A stretch of DNA of 64,000 nucleotides from Paracoccus chinensis (GTDB lineage Bacteria > Pseudomonadota > Alphaproteobacteria > Rhodobacterales > Rhodobacteraceae). The notes under the pieces are model-generated. The model was given only the letters and a program-made list of their open reading frames with translations, made no database searches and was not told the DNA's origin. Position numbers and translations under genes: made by a program. Below, in pieces: positions 26,365 through 35,632 of the stretch (the stretch's first letter is position 1; the number at the start of each line of letters is the position of its first letter). Location: the NCBI RefSeq assembly GCF_900102885.1, contig NZ_FNGE01000011.1:57898-121897 (forward strand), in the 5' to 3' direction.

Positions 26365-27426
26365 ATGGTGCATCTGTGGGTCCGGGCGGAAAGCCGCCCC
26401 AACGAGGACAGGGTCGGCATCACCCCCGAGGGCGTGCGCGACCTGATCCGCCGCGGCTTCCGCGTCACCGTCGAGGAAAGCCCCCGCCGCGTGATCCCGA
26501 CCGCCGACTACCGCGCCGCCGGGGCTTCGATCGCGCCGGAAGGCTCCTGGCCCGAGGCACCGGTGGACGCCATCGTCTTCGGCCTCAAGGAACTGCCCGA
26601 GGACGGCAGCCCGCTGATGCACCGCCACATCATGTTCGGCCATGCCTTCAAGGGCCAGCCCGCTGGGCAGGACCTGCTGCGCCGCTTCCGCGAGGGCGGC
26701 GGGCGGCTTTACGACCTCGAATACCTGCTGGACGACAATGGCCGCCGGCTCGCCGCCTTCGGCTACTGGGCGGGCTACGCGGGCGCGGCGGTCACGCTGA
26801 AGGCCTGGGCCGCGCAGCACCGGGGCGAGATCTGCCCGCCCGTGGGCACCTATCCCGACAAGGACGCGCTTGCCACCGAACTGCGGGCGGAACTCGACGG
26901 CACGGGCCTGCCGCGTCCCCGCGCCATCGTCATCGGCGCCAGGGGCCGCGTGGGCAGCGGCGCCTCGGACCTGTGCGCCGAGGTCGGCGTGCGCGTCACC
27001 AAGTGGGACATGGCGGAAACCGCGCATGGCGGCCCCTTCCCGGAAATCCTGCTGCACGAGGTCTTCCTCAACTGCATCCTCGCGCAGCCCGGCTGCCCGG
27101 TCTTCGTCCCCGAAAGCGCCGTGAACCCCGGCCGCGCCCTGACCGCGATCGGCGACATCGCCTGCGACCCGACCAGCGCGTTCAACCCGGTGCGCGTCTA
27201 TGACCGCACCACGACCTGGGACGCCCCGGTCCTGCGCGTGGCGGAACACCCGCCGCTGGACGTCATGGCCATCGACAACCTGCCCTCAATGCTGCCGCGG
27301 GAATCGAGCCTCGACTATGCCGCCCAGCTGCTGCCGGTGCTGCGGGCGCTTGACGCCATCGAGACGGGCCCTTGGGGCCGCGCCGCCGACATCTGTGACA
27401 CCCATCTGAAAGGGCTTGCGCCATGA
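26365..27426 (+). CDS. saccharopine dehydrogenase, lysine-forming / lysine-ketoglutarate reductase type
   Basis: A 353-residue protein in the alanine dehydrogenase/LYS1 fold. It has the N-terminal WVRAESRPNEDRVGITPEGV, IVFGLKELPEDGSPL, HRHIMFGHAFKGQ and AAFGYWAGYAGAA. The nucleotide-binding IVIGARGRVGSGA is at about 190-202. GAGGAGG precedes the ATG. The family interconverts saccharopine with lysine plus 2-oxoglutarate. A second dehydrogenase gene overlaps it by four bases (ATGA), so the pair probably runs lysine to saccharopine to glutamate plus aminoadipate semialdehyde, that is, lysine breakdown. The direction is inferred. Confidence 0.85.
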   Translation: MVHLWVRAESRPNEDRVGITPEGVRDLIRRGFRVTVEESPRRVIPTADYRAAGASIAPEGSWPEAPVDAIVFGLKELPEDGSPLMHRHIMFGHAFKGQPAGQDLLRRFREGGGRLYDLEYLLDDNGRRLAAFGYWAGYAGAAVTLKAWAAQHRGEICPPVGTYPDKDALATELRAELDGTGLPRPRAIVIGARGRVGSGASDLCAEVGVRVTKWDMAETAHGGPFPEILLHEVFLNCILAQPGCPVFVPESAVNPGRALTAIGDIACDPTSAFNPVRVYDRTTTWDAPVLRVAEHPPLDVMAIDNLPSMLPRESSLDYAAQLLPVLRALDAIETGPWGRAADICDTHLKGLAP

Positions 27427-28562
27427 CGATCCACTGGGTCGGGACCGGACTTTCCGCCGTCCCCGGACTGCGGCGGCTGCTGAAGGGCGGAACGCCCGTC
27501 GCCGTCTGGAACCGCACGGTCGAGAAGGCCCGCGAGGCCGTGGGCGACCTGACCTCCGACATCCGCGAATACACCTCGCAGGCGCTGGCGGCGGCCCTCC
27601 AGCCCGGTGACGTGGTGGTGTCCATGCTGCCCGCCGACCAGCATCCGCCGCTGGCGCGCATCTGCATCGAGAGAAAGGCGCATTTCGTCAGCTCCTCCTA
27701 TATCTCGCCCGAGATGGCGGCGCTGGAGCAGGCGGCGATGGACGCGGGCGTGGCGCTGGTGAACGAGGTGGGCCTCGACCCCGGCATCGACCACCTGATG
27801 GCGCATGAACTGGTCGCCGACTATCGCCATGTGGCGCAGCCGGGCGACGAGATCAGCTTCGCAAGCTACTGCGGCGGCATCCCGAAGCACCCGAACCCCT
27901 TCCGCTACAAGTTCTCGTGGTCGCCCCTGGGGGTGCTGCGCGCCCTGCGCTCGCCGTCGCTGTCGATCCGCGATGGCGCCGAGCGCCGGGTGGACCGCCC
28001 CTGGCACGCGATCGAGCCTTATGACGCGCCCCTGCCCGTGCCCGAACGCTTCGAGGTCTATCCGAACCGCGACTCCACTGCCTTCGTGGGTCAATACGGT
28101 TTCGACCCGGACTGGAAGCTGCGCGACTTCGTGCGCGGTACCATCCGGCTGAAGGGCTGGGCCGAGGCTTGGGCCCCCGTCTTCACCGAGGTCGAGGGCC
28201 TGTCGGGTCCCGAGGGCGATGCCCGCCTGCGCGAGATGGCCGACGAGTTCTGGTCCCGGCACGCCTATGCCGAAGGCGAACCCGACCGAGTCGTGCTGTT
28301 CGTCCGCCTGGGCGCGAGCCGCGACGGCCAGCCGGTCTTCGACAAGGAATGGGTGCTGGACGCGCAGGGGAACGACAAGGGCACGGCCATGGCGCAGCTC
28401 GTGTCGATCCCCGTGGCCATGGCGGTTGAATCCGTGCTGGCTGACGCCTTCCCGCCCGGCGTCCACGCCGCCCCGGATGACCCGGGACTCGTGGACCGCT
28501 GGCTGGCCGAAGTGGGCGGGATCGCCGATCACATGGCCAAGGTGGATCACCTGAAAGCCTGA
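27423..28562 (+). CDS. saccharopine dehydrogenase, glutamate-forming type
   Basis: A 379-residue protein of the LYS9-like saccharopine reductase family. A Rossmann start (IHWVGTGLSAVPGL) with VVSMLPADQHPPLARICIERKAHFVSSSYISPEM is followed by the hallmark NEVGLDPGIDHLMAHEL and ISFASYCGGIPKHPNPFRYKFSWSP split across the substrate domain. It oxidises saccharopine to glutamate and 2-aminoadipate 6-semialdehyde. It overlaps the preceding dehydrogenase by four bases. A REP-like palindrome lies downstream. Confidence 0.87.
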   Translation: MTIHWVGTGLSAVPGLRRLLKGGTPVAVWNRTVEKAREAVGDLTSDIREYTSQALAAALQPGDVVVSMLPADQHPPLARICIERKAHFVSSSYISPEMAALEQAAMDAGVALVNEVGLDPGIDHLMAHELVADYRHVAQPGDEISFASYCGGIPKHPNPFRYKFSWSPLGVLRALRSPSLSIRDGAERRVDRPWHAIEPYDAPLPVPERFEVYPNRDSTAFVGQYGFDPDWKLRDFVRGTIRLKGWAEAWAPVFTEVEGLSGPEGDARLREMADEFWSRHAYAEGEPDRVVLFVRLGASRDGQPVFDKEWVLDAQGNDKGTAMAQLVSIPVAMAVESVLADAFPPGVHAAPDDPGLVDRWLAEVGGIADHMAKVDHLKA

Positions 28563-28608
28563 CGGCAACCCAGGGCCGTGCTCCAGGTCAGCGCGGCCCA
28601 AGGATCCT

Positions 28609-28670
28609 CTTTTTCGCGCAAATATCCCGGGGGAGGCCGAAGGCCGGGTGCAGCGCCCCCTTTTGGCGCC
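28609..28670 (+). repeat. REP-like palindromic element, copy 1
   Basis: The motif TTTTTCGCGCAAATATCCCG is followed by GGGGA, a small inverted repeat (GGCC-GAA-GGCC) and GGGTGCAGCGCCCCC. The same core, AARTATCCCGGGGGA plus a GC-rich hairpin, occurs twice more at 56.4-56.6 kb. Such elements are scattered between genes in rhodobacterial genomes. Confidence 0.7.
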
Positions 28671-28753
28671 TGCCCGCCTTCACGCTTCAGTCAACCGCCG
28701 GAACGTTTTTCTGCGGCTTCCGTTCCCTCAGGCATATGCCAATGGAGTCGCCG

Positions 28754-29941
28754 ATGCTGTTCCTCCGCTCGACCGCGGCCTTTGCCGCCCTGATCCTCGC
28801 CCCGCTGGCCGCCTGCGCCCAAGGCTTCAACAGCGCCCCTCCGAACGCATCCGGCCAGACGCCCGCCTTTGAGGGCCAGACCCGCGCACCCACTCTGGCC
28901 GACGACATCGAGCTGGAAACCACCGTCATCGCGGACGGGCTGGAACATCCCTGGGGTATGGCGCAGCTTCCCGACGGCGGCTGGCTGGTGACCGAGCGTC
29001 CGGGCCGGCTGCGGATCGTCTCGGCCCAAGGCGCGCTGTCCGATCCCATCGGCGGGCTGCCCGAGATCTCGGCGGGTGGGCAGGGTGGTCTTCTGGACGT
29101 GGCGATCGCCCCCGATTTCGCCGAAAGCCGCAGGCTGTGGATCAGCTACGCCGCCCCGGCCGAGGGCGGCAACCACACGGCCGTTGCTACGGCCACGCTG
29201 TCGACGGACAACGCGACCTTGGAAAGTGTCCAACAGATCTTCGCGCAGGTTCCCGTCTATGACGGCGACAAGCACTTCGGCAGCCGGGTGGTGCCGGACG
29301 GGCAGGGCAACCTGTTCGTGACACTGGGCGAGCGCTCGGACGTGCCGATCCGCGACACGGCGCAGCGGGACGACAACCACCTGGGCAAGATCGTCCGCAT
29401 CGATGCCCTGACCGGGGCGCCCGCGCCCGGAAATCCCGCGATGGGCCTGCCCGAGACCTATGCCAAGGGATTGCGCAACGTGCAGGCGGCGGCGCTGGAC
29501 GGCAGCGGGCAGCTCTGGACCATCGAGCACGGGCCCAAGGGCGGGGATGAGCTGAACCGGATCGAGGCCGGCAAGAACTACGGCTGGCCGGTCATCACCT
29601 ATGGGGTGGATTACTCGGGCGCGCCCATCAACGAGGGCATCACCGCGCGCGAGGGCATGGAGCAGCCGGTCTATTACTGGGACCCGGTGATCGCGCCCGC
29701 GGGGCTGACCTTCTACCAAGGCGAGATGTTCCCCGAATGGAACGGCCACCTGCTGACCGGCGCGCTGCAGGGCGACCATGGCCTTGTCCGGCTGCAGCTG
29801 GAAGGCAACCGGGTCGCGGGCGAAGCGCGTCACCTCGAGGGCATTGGCCGCGTGCGCGACGTGGAGTTGGCCCCAGACGGCTCGATCCTGCTGCTGACCG
29901 ACAAGGACAACGGTGAACTGGTGCGGGTGACGCGGCAGTAA
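28754..29941 (+). CDS. PQQ-dependent soluble aldose-sugar dehydrogenase (YliI type), probable lipoprotein
   Basis: The ATG at 28754 (GGAG six bases upstream) gives 395 residues. The signal ends in a lipobox, LAAC (Cys18), so the protein is probably lipid-anchored in the periplasm. The six-bladed beta-propeller of the GSDH family follows: ADGLEHPWGMAQLPDGGWLVTERPG, GGQGGLLDVAIAPDF, GDKHFGSRVV, IEHGPKGGDELNRIEAGKNYGWP and ITYGVDYSG. It oxidises aldose sugars with PQQ bound to the propeller and passes electrons to the respiratory chain. No pqq genes are in the window, so cofactor supply is unknown. Confidence 0.88.
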   Translation: MLFLRSTAAFAALILAPLAACAQGFNSAPPNASGQTPAFEGQTRAPTLADDIELETTVIADGLEHPWGMAQLPDGGWLVTERPGRLRIVSAQGALSDPIGGLPEISAGGQGGLLDVAIAPDFAESRRLWISYAAPAEGGNHTAVATATLSTDNATLESVQQIFAQVPVYDGDKHFGSRVVPDGQGNLFVTLGERSDVPIRDTAQRDDNHLGKIVRIDALTGAPAPGNPAMGLPETYAKGLRNVQAAALDGSGQLWTIEHGPKGGDELNRIEAGKNYGWPVITYGVDYSGAPINEGITAREGMEQPVYYWDPVIAPAGLTFYQGEMFPEWNGHLLTGALQGDHGLVRLQLEGNRVAGEARHLEGIGRVRDVELAPDGSILLLTDKDNGELVRVTRQ

Positions 29942-29967
29942 ACCCGGCCAAGCGCAGCCTTTCAGGC

Positions 29968-29992
29968 AAGGGCGGGGTGCATCCCCGCCCTT
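29968..29992. terminator. hairpin between convergent genes
   Basis: AAGGGCGGGG (29968-29977) and CCCCGCCCTT (29983-29992) form a perfect ten-base-pair stem with a five-base loop between the sugar dehydrogenase and the DUF3775 gene, usable in both directions. Confidence 0.8.
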
Positions 29993-30002
29993 CAGGGGGC
30001 CT

Positions 30003-30350
30003 TCAGCCCCGCAGCAGGTCGTCCTCTTCCTCGCCGGGCGTCAGGCCCAGAGCCTCCATCCCGGCTTCCAGGTAATCGGCCAGGTGCGGCTCGCCCATCA
30101 GGTAGTCCTCGGTGGGCGTGGTCCGTTCCGCCTTCGCGGTCGAGATCGCCTCCTCGAGGTCATCCGCCTCGAAGGTGCCGCGGCCGATCCACATGACGGC
30201 GGTCAGCTCCGCCTGCTCGTCCTCGGTCAGGTCGGCGATGAAGTCGCGCAGCTCGAAGGCGTTCCGCCCGCCGCGGCCATCCGGCCCGTGGTCATAGTCG
30301 CGGGCGCGGAGGATGACGAAGGCGATCTTGTCGGCGCCGAGTTCCAGCAT
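30003..30350 (-). CDS. DUF3775 domain protein
   Basis: A 115-residue acidic protein: LGADKIAFVILRARDYD, LRDFIADLTEDEQAELTAVMWIGRG, the EEAISTAKAERT helix and PHLADYLEAGMEALG. This is the pattern of DUF3775, a small alphaproteobacterial family of unknown function. The ATG start follows GGGGAAG. It lies 49 bases after the mutL stop and may be co-transcribed with mutL. Confidence 0.78.
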   Translation of the reverse strand: MLELGADKIAFVILRARDYDHGPDGRGGRNAFELRDFIADLTEDEQAELTAVMWIGRGTFEADDLEEAISTAKAERTTPTEDYLMGEPHLADYLEAGMEALGLTPGEEEDDLLRG

Positions 30351-30399
30351 GGCACTTCCCCTTTTCCCCGACTCTCGCCCGCAGCCGGGTCCGCGTCAA

Positions 30400-32229
30400 T
30401 CAGCGCCCGAACAGCCGCTCAATGTCGGAAAGCCGCAGCTCCACCCAGGTCGGGCGGCCGTGGTTGCACTGGCCTGACCGCGGCGTCCGCTCCATCTCTC
30501 GCAGCAGTGCGTTCATCTCCTCGCCCGTCAGGCTGCGGCCCGAGCGCACCGAGCCGTGGCAGGCCATGGACGACAGCACCGCGTCCAGCCGCCCCTGCAG
30601 CCGGTCCGAGGCGCCATGCTCGGCCAGATCGTCGGCGATGTCGCGCAAGAGCGCCGCGGCATCCGCCTGCCCCAGCGCGGCGGGGAGTTCCCGCACTGCC
30701 ACGCAGCCCGGGCCGAAGGGCTCGACGACGAGGCCCAGCCGGTCAAGTTCGCCAGCCGCCGCCAGTACCCGCTCGGCCTCCGGCCCGAGATCCACGATGG
30801 CCGGGATCAGCAGCGCCTGCGAGGGAACCCGCGCCTGCGCCGCCTGCGCCTTCAGCCGCTCATAGACCAGCCGCTCATGGACCGCGTGCTGGTCCACGAT
30901 CACGATCCCGTCGCGGCTTTGCGCCACGATCCAGTTGCCGTGCAGCTGCGCCCGTGCCGCGCCCAAGGGGGCGTCGGGGGCCTCGACCATCGGCTCGACC
31001 CGTGCGGCGGCCGGGAAGGCGGGGCCGGAGGTTTCCGCGAAGCCCTGCGGTGCCGTGGGAACCGGCGCCAGCGGTGCCTGGGCCGCGTGGGCCGCGGCGA
31101 CCGCCGCAGGTGACGGCGTCTGGCTGCGCCAGAAGCTCGGCGCCGTTTCGGGGCGCATCACCGCCAGCGTGGCCGCCCCTCCGGTCGAGGATGCGCGATG
31201 CCCTGCCCCGGCCAGCGCATGGCGCAGCGTGGCGACGACCAGCCCGCGCGCGGCGTCGGGCTCGCGGAAGCGGACCTCGGCCTTGGCGGGATGGACGTTC
31301 ACGTCCACGCCCTGCGGATCGCAGGCGACGAACAGCACCGCCGCCGGGTGCCGGCCCGACGGCAGCACGTCGAAGTAGCCCGCCCGCAGCGCCCCTGTCA
31401 GCAGCTTGTCGCGGACCGGGCGCGTGTTGACAAAGAGATGCTGCGCCACCGCCGCGCCGCGCGAATAGGTGGGCAGCGCGGCAAGCCCCGTCAGGCGCAG
31501 CCCGTCGCGCTCGGAGTCGAGCGGGATGGCGTTCTCGATGAACTCGCGCCCCATGACCCGGCCGATGCGGGCCGAGAGCGCATCGAACAGATCGCCCTGC
31601 TCGGCGTCCGCGCGGAAGAGGACGCGGCCCTCGTCCTCCTCGGTCAGGGTGAAGGCCACCGAGGGCTCGGCCATGGCGAGGCGGCGGACGACCTCGGCAA
31701 TGGCCTGCGTCTCGGCCCGGTCGCTCCGCAGGAAGCGCAGCCGGGCGGGCGTCGCGAAGAAGAGGTCGCGCAGTTCCACCACCGTGCCGCGGTTGGCGGC
31801 GGCGGGGCGGACCGGTTCCAGCCGACCGCCCGAAACGGCGATGCGCGCGGCCTCGTGCCCGGCCGCGCGGCTGGTGATGGTCAGGCGGCCCACGGCGCCG
31901 AGGCTCGGCAGCGCCTCGCCCCGAAAGCCGAAGGAGCGGATGTCCAGAAGGTCCGAGCCGTCGATCTTCGAGGTCGCGTGACGGGCCAGCGCCAGCGGCA
32001 GGTCCTCGGCCGTCATCCCGCAGCCGTCGTCGCTGACGCGGATCAGACGCTTGCCGCCGCCCGCGATGGCGATGGCGATCCGGGTCGCGCCCGCGTCCAG
32101 CGCATTCTCGACCAGTTCCTTCACGGCCGAGGCGGGACGTTCCACCACCTCGCCCGCCGCGATGCGGTTGGCGGCGGATTCGTCGAGCTGGCGGATCACC
32201 GGCCGGATGTCGGGGTCATGGCGCGTCAT
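30400..32229 (-). CDS. mutL: DNA mismatch repair protein MutL
   Basis: Start at ATG 32229 gives 609 residues. The GHKL ATPase motifs are present: [13 protein letters not shown] (with [15 protein letters not shown]), [17 protein letters not shown] and the KxE-type AKAEVRFRE. The C-terminal domain keeps the endonuclease metal motif DQHA-x2-E-x4-E ([12 protein letters not shown], about 490) and CNHGRPT. This MutL can therefore nick DNA and does not depend on MutH. A proline/alanine-rich linker joins the halves. It is divergent from a small lipoprotein gene across 143 bases. Confidence 0.96.
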   Translation of the reverse strand: MTRHDPDIRPVIRQLDESAANRIAAGEVVERPASAVKELVENALDAGATRIAIAIAGGGKRLIRVSDDGCGMTAEDLPLALARHATSKIDGSDLLDIRSFGFRGEALPSLGAVGRLTITSRAAGHEAARIAVSGGRLEPVRPAAANRGTVVELRDLFFATPARLRFLRSDRAETQAIAEVVRRLAMAEPSVAFTLTEEDEGRVLFRADAEQGDLFDALSARIGRVMGREFIENAIPLDSERDGLRLTGLAALPTYSRGAAVAQHLFVNTRPVRDKLLTGALRAGYFDVLPSGRHPAAVLFVACDPQGVDVNVHPAKAEVRFREPDAARGLVVATLRHALAGAGHRASSTGGAATLAVMRPETAPSFWRSQTPSPAAVAAAHAAQAPLAPVPTAPQGFAETSGPAFPAAARVEPMVEAPDAPLGAARAQLHGNWIVAQSRDGIVIVDQHAVHERLVYERLKAQAAQARVPSQALLIPAIVDLGPEAERVLAAAGELDRLGLVVEPFGPGCVAVRELPAALGQADAAALLRDIADDLAEHGASDRLQGRLDAVLSSMACHGSVRSGRSLTGEEMNALLREMERTPRSGQCNHGRPTWVELRLSDIERLFGR

Positions 32230-32372
32230 GGGTCCCGATCTAGCATGAACAGGACGGTGCAGGATAGATTTCCGCGCCACCTTGCGGGTTTGCGCAAATC
32301 GGAAGGGAACCGGGGGCGTCCGTTGCGTCGTTGTCAAGTGCAGCAGACGTTCACAATTCGCAGGAGATCATC

Positions 32373-32552
32373 ATGAAGAAGACGGCAGCAATCCTGATCT
32401 GCGGCCTGACGCTGGCCGTGGCCGGCTGCGGCGACAACATGACCGAGCGCGCGGCGACCGGCGCGGGCGCGGGCGCCGTCGTGGGCGGCCCGGTGGGGGC
32501 GGCCGCAGGCGCGGTCCTGGGCGGCACCGGCGCGGTTCAGGTCAACCCCTGA
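32373..32552 (+). CDS. small glycine-zipper lipoprotein
   Basis: The product is 59 residues. A lysine-rich signal ends in the lipobox AVAGC (Cys19). After DNMTERAAT the mature part is almost entirely a glycine/alanine zipper (GAGAGAVVGGPVGAAAGAVLGGTGAV) that probably packs into a membrane. AGGAG precedes the ATG by seven bases, and a strong terminator follows, so it is a complete monocistronic gene. It resembles the short SlyB/Pcp-type zipper lipoproteins. Function unknown; envelope stress is a guess. Confidence 0.82.
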   Translation: MKKTAAILICGLTLAVAGCGDNMTERAATGAGAGAVVGGPVGAAAGAVLGGTGAVQVNP

Positions 32553-32576
32553 GCCGAAGACCCGCACGGACGATGC

Positions 32577-32613
32577 AAGGGCGCAGGACGGGAAACCCCT
32601 CCTGTGCCCTTTT
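32577..32613 (+). terminator. rho-independent terminator after the small lipoprotein
   Basis: A twelve-base-pair stem (32577-32588 with 32600-32611, one G-T pair) begins AAGGGC and ends GCCCTT, followed by TTTT. Confidence 0.85.
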
Positions 32614-32625
32614 CATAAGCGGCGC

Positions 32626-33927
32626 TCAGATCCCCTCGGGGCGGCCGACCAAGACGAATTCCAGCTTCCCGGGGTCCAGCACCTCGCGGGCGACGCGCTG
32701 GACATCGGCGGCGGTCACGGCCTCGATCTTCTGGTTGCGCGTGTTGACGTAGTCGCGCGGCATTCCCATCAGCTGCATCCCCGACAGGATCCCCGCGATC
32801 CGGCGGTTGCCGTCGAAGCGCAGGGGATATTCGCCCGTCAGGTAGGTCTTGGCGTCGCGCAGCTCCTGGTCCGTCACGCCCTCGCGCATCGCGCCCCAGA
32901 CCTCGCGCACCAGCGCCACGGCCTCGCCCGTGCGGTCGTTGGCGGTGGCCATGCCGCCTGCCCAGGTCTCGCCCAGCACCATGTTCGACAGGCCCGTGCC
33001 CACGCCATAGGTCAGGCCACGCTTTTCGCGGATCTCCTCCATCAGGCGCGAGGAAAAACCGCCGCCGCCGAGGATATGGTTCAGCACAAAGGCCGCGAAA
33101 TAATCGGGATGGTCCATCGGCAGGCCGGGCTGGGCAAAACTGACCACGGTCTGCGGGCTGTCCCAGTCGATCACTTCGGTCGCGCCGGTCACCTTCAGCT
33201 CGGCGTCCGGCGGCAGCGGCGCCGTGGCCTCGGCCGGAAGGCCGCCCAGGATGCGGTCGATCAGCAGCCCCAAGGCTTCGGCGTCGATGTCGCCCGCCGC
33301 CGAAACCAGCACCCGGTCGCGGGCCAGCACCCGGTCCTTGGCCGCCAGCAGGTCGTCGCGGGTCAGGCCCGCCACCGATTGCCCGGTCCCGCTGATGACC
33401 GAGCCATAGGGGTGGTCGCCCCACATCCGCAGCGCCATCTCCTTCGAGGCGATCGCCTGCGGGTCGCTGTCCTGCGCGCGGATCGAGGACTGGACCTGCG
33501 CGCGCACCCGCTCGATCGCGTCGGCGTCGAAGCGGGGGCGGACCAGCGCGTCGGCCAGCAGGTCCGCGGCCTGGTCGCGGTTTTCCGTCAGCGCGCGGAA
33601 GCTGATGCTGACCGCGTCGTCCGAGACGTCGAAGCCGGCCGAGGCGGCAAGCTCCTCCATCCCTTGCGCGAAGGCCACGGCGTCGCGGTCGCCCGCGCCT
33701 TCCTCCAGCAGCGCGGTCATCAGGTTGATCGCGCCGCGCTTGTCGGGTGCATCGACCGAGGCGCCGCCCCGGAAGGCGATCTCGAGCGCCACGAAGGGGA
33801 TCGAATCGTCCTCGACCAGCCAGGCGGTGATGCCGCCGGGCGAGGTGACCTCCTGGATGTCGATGGCGTGGGCGGGCAGCGCCGCAAGAAGCGAAAGCGC
33901 GATGGCGGAAAGGAAGCTGCGGATCAT
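32626..33927 (-). CDS. M16-family peptidase-like protein without zinc site
   Basis: A 433-residue protein with a Sec signal peptide (cleavage after ALPAHA, about residue 21) and two M16 repeats. The position of the HxxEH zinc motif reads NLMTALLEEGAGDRD, so it is the non-catalytic partner type with the substrate-binding R/Y region (GLTYGVGTGLSN) in the second half. It overlaps the preceding M16 gene by four bases. Together they should form a periplasmic heterodimer like the alpha/beta subunits of processing peptidases, degrading small peptides. Confidence 0.92.
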   Translation of the reverse strand: MIRSFLSAIALSLLAALPAHAIDIQEVTSPGGITAWLVEDDSIPFVALEIAFRGGASVDAPDKRGAINLMTALLEEGAGDRDAVAFAQGMEELAASAGFDVSDDAVSISFRALTENRDQAADLLADALVRPRFDADAIERVRAQVQSSIRAQDSDPQAIASKEMALRMWGDHPYGSVISGTGQSVAGLTRDDLLAAKDRVLARDRVLVSAAGDIDAEALGLLIDRILGGLPAEATAPLPPDAELKVTGATEVIDWDSPQTVVSFAQPGLPMDHPDYFAAFVLNHILGGGGFSSRLMEEIREKRGLTYGVGTGLSNMVLGETWAGGMATANDRTGEAVALVREVWGAMREGVTDQELRDAKTYLTGEYPLRFDGNRRIAGILSGMQLMGMPRDYVNTRNQKIEAVTAADVQRVAREVLDPGKLEFVLVGRPEGI

Positions 33928-35537
33928 CGGGTCTGCTCCGGTGCCGGGGATTGCGCGGGATCGCTCGCGGGCGCCGCAGGGGCGGGCGAGGCCGGGGCCG
34001 GTTGCGCGGGATGCGGCGTGTCGGCGGGAACGGGCGCTGCCCCGGCGGTCGCATCCAGGGCCATGGGCGGGGTGCCCAGTTCCTCCGGCGAGTCCGCCAG
34101 GGCCGCATCCGCATCGGCCGTAACCGGGGCAGGGCCACCTGCCGCCGCGCCCGGCACCGCGACGGAGGCAGCGTCCGTTTCGGCGGCTGCCTGCACCGTG
34201 CCCACTTCTCCGGTCGGGGCAGGCTTCAGCAGGCTCGTGACGCCGGCACGGCCGCCCAAGGCCCGTTCGGCCGCGGCGCGGACATCCTCGACCGTCACGG
34301 CGGCAAGGATGTCGGGCCAGTCGTTCACGTCCTCGACCGTCAGGCCGACGGCGAGGCCCTGGCCATAGTCATAGGCCCGCCCATGGGCTGAATCGCGTTC
34401 ATAGATGCGGGCCGCGCGCAGCTGCGTCTTGACGCGTTCCAGATGCGCCGGATCGGGCCCCTGCGCCAGGAAGTCGCGGATCGCTGCATCCAGCGCAGCC
34501 TCGGCCCCAGCGTCGTCCGTCCCGGGCGCATAGGCCATCGTCACGGTGAAGGTCGTCGGATCGACGCTGAGCCCGTCATACCAGGCGCCCACGCCCAGGG
34601 CCTGCCCGGTCAGCACCAGCCGCTGGCCCAAAAACGAGGTCTGGGGCGAGCCGCCCAGCAGCTCGGCCAACACGCTGAGCGCGGCGGCGGTCTTCTGGTC
34701 GCCCGGGTTGCGTTCGGGCACGATCACGCTGCGCGTCAGCACGGGCTGGGGCACGCGCGGGTCGGTCATGGTCATGCGCCGCTCGGCCCGCTGCTCGGGC
34801 TCCTGCGGGCGGGCGTCGCGGGGGGCATCGGGCTTGGGCGGGATCGGGCCATAGTGCTTCTCGGCCAGGGCCCGCACCTCGTCCGCCGTCACGTCGCCCG
34901 CGACGACCAGCACGGCCACGTTCGGGGCGTAATGGTCGTCATACCATTTCAGCGCATCCTCGCGGGTCAGCGCCTCCATCTCCTGCCGCCAGCCGATCAC
35001 GGGGCGGCCATAGGGGTGGTTGTAGAACTGGACGGCCGAGCGTTCCTCGCCGAACAGCGCGCGGGGGTCGCTGTCGGTCCTCTGGGCGCGTTCCTCCAGC
35101 ACGACCTGCCGCTCGGCCTGCCAGTCGTCCTCGCCGATCCGCAGGTTTGCCATGCGATCGGCCTCCATTCCCATCACCAGGTCCAGCCGGTCCGAGGCGA
35201 TGCGCTGGAAATAGGTGGTGAAGTCATAGCTGGTGAAGGCGTTGTCCATGCCGCCGTTCGCGGTGACCGTCTTGGACAGCTCGCCCGCGTCCAGCTTCTC
35301 GGTGCCCTTGAACATCAGGTGTTCCAGGTAATGCGCCAGCCCCGACTTGCCCGGCACCTCGTCGGCCGAGCCGATCCGGTACCACAGCATCTGGACCACG
35401 ACCGGGGCGCGGTGATCCTCGATCACCACCGCCTCAAGCCCGTTGTCGAGCGTGAAATGGCTGACGCCCGCGGGCATCTCGGCCAGGGCCGGGGTGGCGG
35501 CGGTGGCCAGCAGGAAGGCGAGGGTGCGGCGCATCAT
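33924..35537 (-). CDS. M16-family zinc metallopeptidase with Ala/Pro-rich C-terminal tail
   Basis: The ATG at 35537 follows GGAGG. Its 537 residues start with a signal peptide (cleavage after ALA, residue 19). The inverted zinc motif HYLEH (His69, Glu72, His73) and the downstream glutamate in QVVLEERAQR are intact, and DNAFTSYDFTTYFQ matches the family. After about residue 435 a 100-residue tail rich in Ala, Pro, Glu and Asp is added, which canonical M16 subunits lack. It overlaps the catalytically dead partner gene (ATGA). It is part of the purH-lspA-DUF3035 transcription unit. Confidence 0.93.
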   Translation of the reverse strand: MMRRTLAFLLATAATPALAEMPAGVSHFTLDNGLEAVVIEDHRAPVVVQMLWYRIGSADEVPGKSGLAHYLEHLMFKGTEKLDAGELSKTVTANGGMDNAFTSYDFTTYFQRIASDRLDLVMGMEADRMANLRIGEDDWQAERQVVLEERAQRTDSDPRALFGEERSAVQFYNHPYGRPVIGWRQEMEALTREDALKWYDDHYAPNVAVLVVAGDVTADEVRALAEKHYGPIPPKPDAPRDARPQEPEQRAERRMTMTDPRVPQPVLTRSVIVPERNPGDQKTAAALSVLAELLGGSPQTSFLGQRLVLTGQALGVGAWYDGLSVDPTTFTVTMAYAPGTDDAGAEAALDAAIRDFLAQGPDPAHLERVKTQLRAARIYERDSAHGRAYDYGQGLAVGLTVEDVNDWPDILAAVTVEDVRAAAERALGGRAGVTSLLKPAPTGEVGTVQAAAETDAASVAVPGAAAGGPAPVTADADAALADSPEELGTPPMALDATAGAAPVPADTPHPAQPAPASPAPAAPASDPAQSPAPEQTR

Positions 35538-35632
35538 CGGGCGGCCTCCGGGGTTGCGGGTGCCGGCGCAGGTTGGTCGCATCGGAAGCCGCGCGCAAGC
35601 GGGGCCCCGGTCAAGCGGTGGTGAGCGGGACT

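Noticed and set aside
32626..33927. Second M16 gene as a decayed pseudogene because HxxEH is absent
   Set aside because: Frame, signal peptide and substrate-binding region are intact; inactive M16 partners next to active ones are normal.
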